64,000 bases of DNA from Mesobaculum littorinae. Its GTDB lineage: Bacteria > Pseudomonadota > Alphaproteobacteria > Rhodobacterales > Rhodobacteraceae. The DNA lies in contig NZ_RQXX01000003.1 in NCBI RefSeq assembly GCF_004011175.1, forward strand, positions 62,001 to 126,000, given 5' to 3'. The notes beneath the pieces are model-generated. The model was not told the origin of the DNA, searched no databases, and saw only the letters and a program-made list of their open reading frames with translations. Each line of letters opens with the position of its first letter. Within the stretch, counting starts at the first letter, position 1. Position numbers and translations under genes: made by a program. This document shows, one piece after another, positions 16,618 to 24,402 of the stretch.

Positions 16618-16977
16618 GTAAAGCGCGCGAGATTCACGGACGAGCAGATTATCGGCATCCTCGGCGAACACGGTCGACGTATACGTCGGCGGTTCGAAGC
16701 GCGCTGACCCTTGCCGCAGTTCAAGCGTCAAGCGAACGGTCCGGCGGACCGTTCGTAGCGTAGAACGGCACGTCGGTTGGCACCTTCTACAACCGGCAGG
16801 CCAAGTTCGGCGGCATGACGGTATCGGAGGCCAGGCGGCTGAAGACGCTCGAGGATGAGAGTTCGGCATGAGGCCGCCATCGGTCCGAAGCCCATGCCGG
16901 ACAAGCTAAAGAAGCTTCTGGCCGAGCCGATGCTGGGCTTGGTTGCGATGAAGCAGCTGGTTTCAAAAAAGTGGTGA
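16618..16977 (+). pseudogene. IS3-family orfA remnant
   Basis: Fragments of an IS407-type orfA in disjoint frames: KRARFTDEQIIGILGEH at about 16621, GTSVGTFYNRQAKFGGM then SEARRLKTLEDE at about 16770-16860, and KLKKLLAEPMLGLVAMKQL then VSKKW before a stop at 16975. The start codon is lost and the helix-turn-helix section is replaced by unrelated sequence containing a 23-bp palindrome. This is a dead relic in a 1.3-kb gene-free stretch between the LacI gene and the second sugar cluster. Confidence 0.75.
16733..16755. repeat. 23-bp perfect palindrome inside IS debris
   Basis: CGAACGGTCCG (16733-16743) and CGGACCGTTCG (16745-16755) are exact reverse complements around a single central G. It lies in the replaced segment of the orfA remnant. 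It could be a regulator operator carried in by the mobile DNA, or a junction of two insertion ends. Confidence 0.7.
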
Positions 16978-17015
16978 CGATGATCCGGCAGCGTTGCCGG
17001 GACGAAGGATCGAAG

Positions 17016-17425
17016 ATGACAAGACGGCCGAGATGGAGCAAGAGCCCTGTTTTCAAGGCGAAGGTCTCGCCGGCAGCCCTGAACGGTGACCGGACGATGA
17101 GCGAGCTGATGACACAGTTCGACTTGTACCATCACCAGATCAAGCTGGAGAAGGATCAGCTTCTCGAGGGCCTTGCGGACGTGTTCGACGACACGCCCGG
17201 GAGCAAGGAGCCTGAAATCCAGGTCGCATCGCTGCTCGAGAAGATCGTCCAGCCCACGCTAGAGGATGATTCTTCGTCCGGAGCGCTGGAAAAGGCCGGT
17301 CTGTTGCCTGGCAGAAAGAAGTGGCGGTCGAGGCCACCAGCTGAGCCTCACGCGACAGGCCGTGCTGCTGGGGATCAGCCGAGGCAGCTTTTCCTGTGCG
17401 CCGCGTCCAGCCGCAAACACGGCGC
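17016..17425 (+). pseudogene. Second IS3-family orfA/orfB remnant
   Basis: From the ATG at 17016 the frame reads MTRRPRWSKSPVFKAKV with FDLYHHQIKLEKDQLLEG and SGALEKAGLLPGRKK, a recognisable but heavily substituted orfA of a different IS3 subgroup. The next frame starts an orfB (LSLTRQAVLLGISRGSFS) that degenerates within about 60 bases. No terminal inverted repeats were identified. It lies immediately right of the first remnant, so several elements were nested here. Confidence 0.7.
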
Positions 17426-17569
17426 CTCGAAGCGCGGCCGTCAGCCGATCTGCGCAACCGCGCCGCTCCCGACCACCTAGTCCAGCCCGGCCACGCGGAT
17501 CGCGTCACGCCTTTACCTTTCTGCGCGTCAAAGCCGTTACCGCAGGGACGCCGTGGATGGCAGTGACTG

Positions 17570-17618
17570 ATCCCATGGCTCCGGCCTGCCGTATATCGGC
17601 AAACCGAAGCCATGGGAT
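17570..17618 (-). other. Long hairpin downstream of the MalK-type ATPase gene
   Basis: The 22-bp arms at 17570-17591 and 17597-17618 enclose TATAT. They match at 19 of 22 positions. In RNA made from the minus strand all three mismatches become G:U pairs, so the stem is fully paired; in plus-strand RNA they would be A/C mismatches. It lies about 100 bp beyond the stop of the leftward transporter operon. It has no T-run, so it is more likely a 3'-end processing or stability hairpin, or mobile debris, than a simple intrinsic terminator. Confidence 0.6.
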
Positions 17619-17719
17619 GATCCGAGCCAAACAAGTGCCAGGATTCGATCTCTCCGGGAGCTCACCTGACATCAAGACTGTCGTGGGCGACTATTGGCTG
17701 GGGCACGCAGTCAAGGGCT

Positions 17720-18769
17720 TCAGGCCAATTCGGGCTCGCGGTCACAGGCACGCCCCTCGGCATCGAACAGATGAAGATCCGAAGCGGAGAAGGCCAGATG
17801 AACGATGTCGCCCGGCTGGGGCGTGTCGTCGCCGGAATTCTCCACGAGGAAGACCGGCGCGCCTTCGATCTCCACGTGCAGGAGCGACCCACCGCCGGTG
17901 TATTCGCTGATGGAGACCCGGCCGCACAAGATCCCCTCGGCCTCGTCCACAATGCGAAGATGCTCGGGACGGAGGCCGGCCTGCGTGGCGCCGCCCGTAG
18001 AGAAGCCCGCGCGCTGCAAGGGTGACCGGATCGCCTCGACCGGGCAAACGTTCATCTTTGGACTACCGATGAACTGCGCAACGAAGACGTTGTCCGGCCT
18101 TGCGTAAAGCTCCTTGGGAGTGCCGACCTGCTCGATACGGCCGTCCCGCAGGACGACAATGCGGTCGGCCAGGGTCATCGCCTCGATCTGGTCGTGTGTG
18201 ACGTAGATCGTGGTGTTGCCGAGCCGCCGGTGAAGCGCAGCGATCTCGGCGCGCATGTGTACGCGGAGTTCCGCATCGAGGTTGGAAAGCGGCTCGTCGA
18301 AGAGAAAGACCTGGGGATCTCCCACAATGGCCCGGCCGATGGCGACGCGCTGCCGCTGGCCCCCCGAAAGCTCGCGCGGGTAGCGGTCGAGCAGCTTGTC
18401 GAGCTGGAGCGTGCGGGCGGCCTCGTTCACGCGGCGCTCGATCTCGTCGACGCTTTCCTTGCGCACCTTGAGGCCGAATCCCATGTTCTGGCGCACGGTC
18501 AGGTGCGGATAGAGCGCGTAGCTCTGGAACACCATCGCGAGCCCTCGCTTGGCGGCCTGGACTTCATTGACCTTGCGGTCGCCGATCCAAAGCTCGCCGC
18601 CCGAGATGGTCTCAAGCCCCGAGATCATCCGCAGCAGCGTGGACTTGCCGCAGCCGGAGGGCCCGACGAAGACGACGAATTCGCCGTCGGCGACGTCAAG
18701 GTCGATGCCGCGGATCACCTCGAGCTTGCCGAAGGACTTGGTGAGATTTCTAACGGTCAGTCGTGTCAT
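17720..18769 (-). CDS. Carbohydrate ABC transporter ATP-binding protein (MalK/UgpC-like)
   Basis: 349 residues. Walker A is GPSGCGKST (36-44), the Q-loop is in MVFQSYALYPHLTV, the ABC signature is LSGGQRQRVAIGRA near 134, and Walker B is VFLFDEPLSNLD. The switch histidine is in YVTHDQIEAMTLADR. The C-terminal quarter is a TOBE/OB domain as in MalK, UgpC and MsmK. It powers the importer formed by the two permeases and binding protein encoded upstream and is the last gene of that leftward operon. It lies 15 bp after the permease stop. Confidence 0.93.
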   Translation of the reverse strand: MTRLTVRNLTKSFGKLEVIRGIDLDVADGEFVVFVGPSGCGKSTLLRMISGLETISGGELWIGDRKVNEVQAAKRGLAMVFQSYALYPHLTVRQNMGFGLKVRKESVDEIERRVNEAARTLQLDKLLDRYPRELSGGQRQRVAIGRAIVGDPQVFLFDEPLSNLDAELRVHMRAEIAALHRRLGNTTIYVTHDQIEAMTLADRIVVLRDGRIEQVGTPKELYARPDNVFVAQFIGSPKMNVCPVEAIRSPLQRAGFSTGGATQAGLRPEHLRIVDEAEGILCGRVSISEYTGGGSLLHVEIEGAPVFLVENSGDDTPQPGDIVHLAFSASDLHLFDAEGRACDREPELA

Positions 18770-18784
18770 ATCGTACCTTTCGCT

Positions 18785-19633
18785 TCAGCCTTTCACGCCG
18801 GACATGGCGAAGCTTTCGATGATCTGCCGCTGTGCGATCAGGTAGACGATCAGGATCGGCACCACGGCAAGGCTCGTCGCCGCAAGCTGCAGATGCCAGA
18901 GCGGCGCGCCGTAGGGGTCGGTGAAGTTCGACAGGGCCAGCGGCAGGGTGAAGTTCTCGAGGCTGGAGATGAAGACCAGCGGTTCGAGGAAGAGGTTCCA
19001 CGAGAAGAGGAAGGTGATGATCGCCACGGCGGCAAGGGCGGGCCGCGACATGGGCAGGGCAATCTTCCACCAGATTCCGGCGCGGCTCAGCCCATCCATC
19101 TTGCCCGCGTCCTCGAGTTCCTTGGGCAGGGCAACGAAGTACTGGCGCATGAGGAAGGTCGCCATGACGCCGTGCGGGCCGAAAACCGGCAGTAGGATCA
19201 GGGGCACGTGCGTGTCCATGACGCCGAGCCACTTCATCAGGAAGAAGTTTGGCACGATCGTCACCTCTTCGGGGACCATGAGCGCCGACATCAGGAAGAG
19301 CATCAGCAGAGCCGCCCCGGCAAAGCGCATCCGCGCCAAGGCATAGCCCGCCAGTGAGGACAGCAGCAGCGTCAGCACCGTGACCGCGCAGGCGATGTAG
19401 ATAGAGTTGAAATACTGGCGCGCGAAGGGCTGGTATTCGAACACCTCGACGAAGTTTTGCCAGCGCCACGTACGGGGGATGAGGCTCGGCTCGCCGAAGA
19501 TCTCGGTCGGGCCCTTGAAACCGGACGAGATCATCCAGAGAAACGGGAACAGGAAGGGGATCGCGACCACCACAAGCGAGAGCATCCAGCAGATGCGTTT
19601 CACGGTGGCGAGTTGCGGTTGCGACAGGGCCAT
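18785..19633 (-). CDS. Carbohydrate ABC transporter permease (UgpE/MalG-like)
   Basis: 282 residues with about six membrane segments. The cytoplasmic EAA-type loop that docks the ATPase is visible as ELEDAGKMDGLSRAGIWWKIALPMSRP. The N-terminus IPFLFPFLWMISSGFKGPTEIF is typical of MalG-type CUT1 permeases. Its ATG overlaps the stop of the other permease by one base (TGATG). Confidence 0.93.
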   Translation of the reverse strand: MALSQPQLATVKRICWMLSLVVVAIPFLFPFLWMISSGFKGPTEIFGEPSLIPRTWRWQNFVEVFEYQPFARQYFNSIYIACAVTVLTLLLSSLAGYALARMRFAGAALLMLFLMSALMVPEEVTIVPNFFLMKWLGVMDTHVPLILLPVFGPHGVMATFLMRQYFVALPKELEDAGKMDGLSRAGIWWKIALPMSRPALAAVAIITFLFSWNLFLEPLVFISSLENFTLPLALSNFTDPYGAPLWHLQLAATSLAVVPILIVYLIAQRQIIESFAMSGVKG

Positions 19634-20562
19634 CAGGTCGATCCTTTCTGACGCAGGATGAGCTGGACGACCGTCAGGGCCAGCACGATGACGAACATGA
19701 TCATCGCCAGCGCCGAGGCATAGCCAATCTCGAAGAACTCGAAGGCCTGCTGGTAGATGTAGAAGGCCAGCACGAGGGTGCCGTTCTCGGGGCCGCCGCC
19801 GGTCATCAGGTAGATGTGGTCAAAGACCTTGAAAGAGCCGATGGTGGTGATGACCATGATGATCAGGGTCGTCGGCGCCAGCAACGGCCAGATCACCATG
19901 CGGAAGATCTGCCATTCCGAGGCCCCTTCGAGGCGGGCGGCCTCCTCGTAATCACGGGGGATGGACTGAAGCGCGGCGATGTAGAGGATCATGTTGAGCC
20001 CCACCATCTTGAGCACGCGCGTCACGATCACCGCAGCCATGGCCCAGTTCGGCTCGCGCAGCCAGTTCGGACCGTCGATGCCGACCGTGGCAAGCATCTG
20101 GTTCACCGCCCCGGCATCGCCCTGAAGCAGGAACTTCCAGACGATTGCCCAGGCTACCGCCGAGGTGACCACCGGGGCGAAGAAAATCGTGCGAAAGAAG
20201 ACGACGCCCCGGAAGGGACGGGCCAGCGCCATCGCGAGCGCCAGCGCGAGGGCCATGTTCATCGGAACGAGGCCGGCGGCGAAGATCACCGAATTGCGGA
20301 TGACCTGCCAGAAGTCGGGGTTCTGCGTGAGAGCGTCCTCGTAGTTGGCGAGCCCGACGAAGATGGTGTCCTGGCTCAACAGGTTCCACTCGGACAGCGA
20401 GTAGAAGACCACCGCGATCAGCGGCCCGAGGAAGAAAATCAGGAAGCCGATGAGGGTCGGGCTCACGAAGAGCCAGCCCTCGATCGTCTCGCGGCGCTTC
20501 AGGGTCAGCCACGGCGCGCGAGGGGCGCGCACCGTGGTCCCGGGTTCGTTCAACGAAGCCAT
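19633..20562 (-). CDS. Carbohydrate ABC transporter permease (UgpA/MalF-like)
   Basis: 309 residues from the ATG at 20562. Family markers are EGWLFVSPTLIGFLIFFLGP at the first membrane helix, IPRDYEEAARLEGASEWQIFRMVIWPLLAPT as the EAA loop, and MTGGGPENGTLVLAFYIYQQAF. It partners the MalG-like permease that it overlaps by one base and follows the binding-protein stop by 10 bp. Confidence 0.93.
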   Translation of the reverse strand: MASLNEPGTTVRAPRAPWLTLKRRETIEGWLFVSPTLIGFLIFFLGPLIAVVFYSLSEWNLLSQDTIFVGLANYEDALTQNPDFWQVIRNSVIFAAGLVPMNMALALALAMALARPFRGVVFFRTIFFAPVVTSAVAWAIVWKFLLQGDAGAVNQMLATVGIDGPNWLREPNWAMAAVIVTRVLKMVGLNMILYIAALQSIPRDYEEAARLEGASEWQIFRMVIWPLLAPTTLIIMVITTIGSFKVFDHIYLMTGGGPENGTLVLAFYIYQQAFEFFEIGYASALAMIMFVIVLALTVVQLILRQKGST

Positions 20563-20572
20563 GCGCGGGGGC

Positions 20573-21814
20573 TCACAGCTCGTCCTGGATGGCAGCGCAG
20601 ACTGCCGCGAGCGTCGCCGGCACGTCAGCATCGGCCCGGAAGAGCGCGTCGAAACGCGGCTTCATCGCGGCAAGGATTTTGGGCGCGTTCTCGTGGCTGG
20701 GCAGCACGCTGCCCTGCTTGATTGCGTCGCTGACATAGGCCATCTGCTCGGCCGGGATCAGCTCGTTCGCATCGATGAAAGCATCGCTGTCGAGAACCGA
20801 GGCCCGCGCCGGCGGGAAGAACTGCGCCATCACCGCGACGTTTTCGGCATTGGTCATGAAGGCGGCGAACTCGGTCGCCAGCTCCTTTTTGTCGCCTTGG
20901 GCGAAGACCGAGATGCCGGCCTGTCCGATGATTGGCGCGGCGCCAGCGGGGCCGGTGGGCAGCGGTGCGATCCCCCATTCAAAGCCCGCCTCGGGCATCT
21001 TCGAGGCGCGTGAGATCTGGTTGACCGTCATCGCGGCGCTGCCCGAGAAGAAATCGCCCTGTTCGCCCGGCGGCACGATCGATTGATCCTCGAAGATCAT
21101 CCCGTGCAGCATGGTCACCGCCTCGACCGCCTCGGGATCGTCGAAGCCGCATTCGCCGTCCTGCCAGGCGTGCCCGCCATACGCGCGGATCGGCGGCATG
21201 ATCGCGTGCATGATCCGGCTGTCGTAGCCTTCGCCGTCCTTGAATTCGAAGCCCCAGGCGTCGTTGGCCTCGGTCAGCTTCAGGGCGGCGTCGCGGAACG
21301 CTTCCATTGTCCACTCGCCGGCTTCGGCCATCGCGAGCGGATCCTTGAGCCCCGCGGCCTCGAACATCTCCTTGTTGTAGAAGACCATGAACGGCGAGGT
21401 GGAGAACGGGATGCCGTAGACCGCGTCGCCGTCGCTCCAGAGGTCCATCGCCGGGCCGGAGAAATCGTCAAGGTCGTAGCCCTCGGTCTCGCGCAGGGCG
21501 GGGCCGATGTCCTCGACGACGCCGGCGGCGATGAAGGCCGGGATGCTGTCCTCGAACATCCAGCCAAGGTCGGGCGGGTTGCCGCCCGCGATCTGGAAGG
21601 TCAGCTTCTGGGTGTAGTCCCCCGCCGGGATGGTCTCGAAGCGTACCGTCACGTCGGGGTGGCTTTCGCGGAAGCCCTCGGCGATGCCGTTGAGCATCGC
21701 GAGATGGGCGTCGTTGCCTGTCCACACGGTAAAGCGCAACTCCTGCGCGCAGGCGCCCCCGGCAAGCAGCGCCGATGCGACGACACCGGCGGCGAATAGT
21801 CCTTGTCTCGTCAT
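20573..21814 (-). CDS. Extracellular solute-binding protein family 1 (sugar ABC transporter)
   Basis: 413 residues from the ATG at 21814, chosen because GGGAGGA lies about seven bases upstream. The signal peptide is MTRQGLFAAGVVASALLAGGACAQ. The mature protein opens with LRFTVWTGNDAHLAMLNGIAEGF and has a type II binding-protein pattern (ETIPAGDYTQKLTFQIAGGNPPDLGWMF; DAVYGIPFSTSPFMVFYNKEMFEAAGL), as in UgpB/MalE-type proteins. It would capture an oligosaccharide, glycoside or sugar acid. The lactonase, dehydrogenase and dehydratase genes nearby suggest an aldose destined for non-phosphorylative oxidation. Confidence 0.93.
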   Translation of the reverse strand: MTRQGLFAAGVVASALLAGGACAQELRFTVWTGNDAHLAMLNGIAEGFRESHPDVTVRFETIPAGDYTQKLTFQIAGGNPPDLGWMFEDSIPAFIAAGVVEDIGPALRETEGYDLDDFSGPAMDLWSDGDAVYGIPFSTSPFMVFYNKEMFEAAGLKDPLAMAEAGEWTMEAFRDAALKLTEANDAWGFEFKDGEGYDSRIMHAIMPPIRAYGGHAWQDGECGFDDPEAVEAVTMLHGMIFEDQSIVPPGEQGDFFSGSAAMTVNQISRASKMPEAGFEWGIAPLPTGPAGAAPIIGQAGISVFAQGDKKELATEFAAFMTNAENVAVMAQFFPPARASVLDSDAFIDANELIPAEQMAYVSDAIKQGSVLPSHENAPKILAAMKPRFDALFRADADVPATLAAVCAAIQDEL

Positions 21815-21866
21815 GGTTAATCCTCCCTTTTTCATGATCTTCCACTCCTCCGTTATCCGGGCCGGG

Positions 21867-22751
21867 TTAAGGGCCCCGCACGCGGGGCACGGGCAGTCCG
21901 GCGACGCCGGCGTCGAGCGCCAGAAGCGCCCCTGCCCGCGGCTCCTCGGCCGCGGTCCGCCCCTCCGGCAGCACCGACATGCTGGTGACGCAGAGCGTTC
22001 GCATGTCGGGACCGGCAAAGCACAGGTTCGTCGGTCGGCTGACGGGCAAGTCGACGTGCATGAGTTCCCGCCCTTCGGGCGAGACCCGGACGATGCGCCC
22101 GGCGTCGATCGCGGCGAACCAGTAGCAGCCCTCTGCATCCATAGCGGCGCCGTCGGGCCGCCCGGTTGCGGGCCGGTGAAAGACGCGGCGGTTCGATAGC
22201 GCGCCAGTCGCGCGGTGGAGCTCGAAGGCCCAAATGACGCAGACCTCGGGATCGCTGTCGCTGAGATAGAGCGTCCGGCCGTCCGGTGACACGGCAAGGC
22301 CGTTCTGCGTGCGAAGGCCGTCCAGCACCCGGACCGGGCCTGTCGGGTCCAGCCGGTAAAGCGCACCGCCTTGCCCGCTGCCCCGGGGCATCGCCATGGT
22401 CCCGGTCCAGAACCGGCCCTGCATGTCGGGGGCACCGTCGTTCATCCGCCAGCCGTTTGCCGGACCGTCCGGCGCGGCGACCTCGGTGCAGGTGCCGTCG
22501 GCACCGACGCGGCTCCACCCGTTGCCGAGCGCGGCGAGGACCTCGCCCCCGGCGGTCAGTGCCAGCGCAGAAGGCTTGCGGTCAAGCGCGATGCTCTGGG
22601 CCGTGCCGCCGGACAGGTCAATGCTGCGAATGGCGTGACCTTCGATATCGCACCACCAGACACGGTCGCTGCCAGGATCCCAGAGCGGAGCCTCGCCGAC
22701 GATGTCGGGCCCCGTATGAAGCACGCGGACGGAATGCGCCGATGCGGTCAT
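21867..22751 (-). CDS. SMP-30/gluconolactonase family lactonase
   Basis: 294 residues, six-bladed propeller family of regucalcin and gluconolactonases. The metal-site stretches are recognisable: GEAPLWDPGSDRVWWCDIEG with the first glutamate, the RMNDGAPDMQGRFWTGTM block with Asn/Asp ligands, and SDSDPEVCVIWAFEL. It would hydrolyse a sugar lactone to the aldonic acid in the cytoplasm. Its start overlaps the SDR stop by 4 bp, so lactone-forming dehydrogenase and lactonase are made together. The exact sugar is not determined. Confidence 0.9.
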   Translation of the reverse strand: MTASAHSVRVLHTGPDIVGEAPLWDPGSDRVWWCDIEGHAIRSIDLSGGTAQSIALDRKPSALALTAGGEVLAALGNGWSRVGADGTCTEVAAPDGPANGWRMNDGAPDMQGRFWTGTMAMPRGSGQGGALYRLDPTGPVRVLDGLRTQNGLAVSPDGRTLYLSDSDPEVCVIWAFELHRATGALSNRRVFHRPATGRPDGAAMDAEGCYWFAAIDAGRIVRVSPEGRELMHVDLPVSRPTNLCFAGPDMRTLCVTSMSVLPEGRTAAEEPRAGALLALDAGVAGLPVPRVRGP

Positions 22752-23518
22752 CCCGGCACCTGCGGCAGCGCTCCGGGCGCGTCGCCCGCGGTCCAGCCAC
22801 CATCCACCGGGATCTCCGCCCCCGTAATGTAAGAGGCACCCTCACTGCAGAGCATCAGGACCGGGGCGACGCAATCCTCGGGTGTCCCCTGACGACGCGC
22901 CGGGATCTTGGCGGTGACGGCTGCCAGGAACTCAGGGTCGGCGTAACGCCCGGCGGTGCGTTCCGTCTCGATCGCGCCAGGTGCGATGGCGTTCAGGGTC
23001 ACGCCATTGGCCGCGACCTCCCGGGCGAGCGCCCGCAGCGCCGTAACCTGAGCCGATTTCATCGCGGCGTAAGAGAGGGTCTCGGCGCGTGGACGTGCCG
23101 CCATGACGCTGCTTACCGCCACAACGCGGCCCCAGCCGCGCGCCGCCATGGGCGGGACGAGGTGCTGGCAGAGCGTCAACAGCGATCCCAGATTGGCCGC
23201 GAGATGGTCCGAGAGGCCCTGCGCCGTGATCTCCTGCCAAGGGCCGCGTCGTTCGATTGCGGCATTCGCGATCAGGATGTCGACGGGGCCGCCGGACAGA
23301 ACCCTTCGGGCAAGGCCCTCGGCCGCGCCGTCGCGGGTGAAATCGGCCTCGTGGATCTCGGTGTCGAGCGTTTCTCGCGCGCCGCCGGGGTTGCCGAGAT
23401 GGTGCAGCACCACCTGCGCGCCCTCGGCCGCGAGGCCGCGCGCGATCGCCCGTCCGATCCCGGCATCGGCCCCGGTGACAAGGGCGCGGCGACCCGCGAG
23501 AGAGCCGGCCTCAACCAT
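22748..23518 (-). CDS. SDR family oxidoreductase (probable sugar dehydrogenase)
   Basis: 256 residues. The cofactor motif TGADAGIG is near residue 16, NAA in ILIANAAIERRG, the catalytic serine in AVSSVMAA, and Tyr/Lys in YAAMK. The C-terminus has YITGAEIPVDGGW. It lies between the GntR regulator (8-bp overlap) and the SMP-30 lactonase (4-bp overlap). The combination suggests NAD(P)-dependent oxidation of the imported sugar at C1 to its lactone. A glucose, fucose or arabinose dehydrogenase role cannot be distinguished. Confidence 0.9.
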   Translation of the reverse strand: MVEAGSLAGRRALVTGADAGIGRAIARGLAAEGAQVVLHHLGNPGGARETLDTEIHEADFTRDGAAEGLARRVLSGGPVDILIANAAIERRGPWQEITAQGLSDHLAANLGSLLTLCQHLVPPMAARGWGRVVAVSSVMAARPRAETLSYAAMKSAQVTALRALAREVAANGVTLNAIAPGAIETERTAGRYADPEFLAAVTAKIPARRQGTPEDCVAPVLMLCSEGASYITGAEIPVDGGWTAGDAPGALPQVPG

Positions 23519-24266
23519 TGCCCCTCGGCTCCCCTGCCACTTCGAAGGACGCGATGTCAGCCGCCTCGTAATGGCGGTCGATCATGCGGACGGCGTCTTC
23601 GGGATTACCGTCGCGGATGGCGGCGAAAAGGTCGGCGTGGCGGTCCACCGTCGCTTTCCAGTCGGCGCGGGTGCGGCTCGACCGGCGCGAAAAGAGCTGC
23701 GAAACCTCGCGCTGGACCGAGCGCATGCCTTCGACCTGCATCCTGATCATTGTGTTACCGGTCGCCATCGCCATTCCAAGGTGAAAGGCGATGTCGGCAG
23801 CAGTGAAGCCGTCCGGCTCTTCAAGGCCGTCGTACATCTCGGCCAGCGCCTCCTCCATCGTGGCCAGCCCCTCGGGGTCGCGCCGCGTGGCAGCCAGGCG
23901 GGCGATCCCCGTCTCAACAAGGTGGCGCATCTCGTTGGCCTCGCGCAGACGCGTCAGGCTCGACCGGACGGCATAGCCATAGATCCGGTCCAGGGGCTCG
24001 CCGGTGATCGCCTTGGCGCGCGCGACCTTGCCCTGCTGGGTCTGGATCAGGCCGGCGCCGGACAGCTGGCGCAGCGCCTCGCGGGCGATGGGCTTGCTGA
24101 CGCCGAATTCCCTGGCGATCTCGCCCTCGGACGGAAGGGCGTCGCCGGTGGCGATGCGTCCGTCGAACAGCGCCGAGGCAATGGCCTCGGACACCGTGTC
24201 GGCCAGGCGTGGCGGCGCGGTCAGCTTGGCGGCGAAGATGGGCTTGTCGGTCGTCTCGTCGGGCAT
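23511..24266 (-). CDS. GntR family regulator, FadR/FCD subfamily
   Basis: 251 residues from the ATG at 24266, preceded by AAAGGA. The winged helix is at the N-terminus (LADTVSEAIASALFDGRIATGDALPSEGEIAREFGVSKPIAREALRQL). The all-helical FCD effector domain follows, with metal-ligand candidates in FHLGMAMATGN and the terminal DRHYEAA. FCD regulators usually sense carboxylic or sugar acids. It heads the leftward operon and lies divergent from the two enolase-superfamily genes, with a strong palindrome between them, so it probably represses both arms until an aldonate or keto-deoxy acid appears. Confidence 0.93.
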   Translation of the reverse strand: MPDETTDKPIFAAKLTAPPRLADTVSEAIASALFDGRIATGDALPSEGEIAREFGVSKPIAREALRQLSGAGLIQTQQGKVARAKAITGEPLDRIYGYAVRSSLTRLREANEMRHLVETGIARLAATRRDPEGLATMEEALAEMYDGLEEPDGFTAADIAFHLGMAMATGNTMIRMQVEGMRSVQREVSQLFSRRSSRTRADWKATVDRHADLFAAIRDGNPEDAVRMIDRHYEAADIASFEVAGEPRGNG

Positions 24267-24313
24267 CTCGAATCCTTTGGCTGTCTCCTTCCTAGCCGCT
24301 TCCTGACAACCTA

Positions 24314-24334
24314 GCAACTAAGTTGGTTAGTTGC
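24314..24334. promoter_or_regulatory. Probable GntR/FCD operator in the divergent promoter region
   Basis: GCAACTAA (24314-24321) and TTAGTTGC (24327-24334) are exact reverse complements around GTTGG. An overlapping TTGG/CCAA pair (24323-24326, 24334-24337) adds to the symmetry. The site lies 48 bp before the GntR start and 69 bp before the dehydratase start, in the only promoter-length gap of the cluster. Palindromes of this size with AT-flanked cores are usual for FCD-type GntR regulators. Confidence 0.7.
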
Positions 24335-24402
24335 CAAGAAGTCAGCTTGTGCTTACGGTTGCCCTGCGCCGGCCGCGTCGGCGCGCCAGAGGAGGATAAT
24401 TC

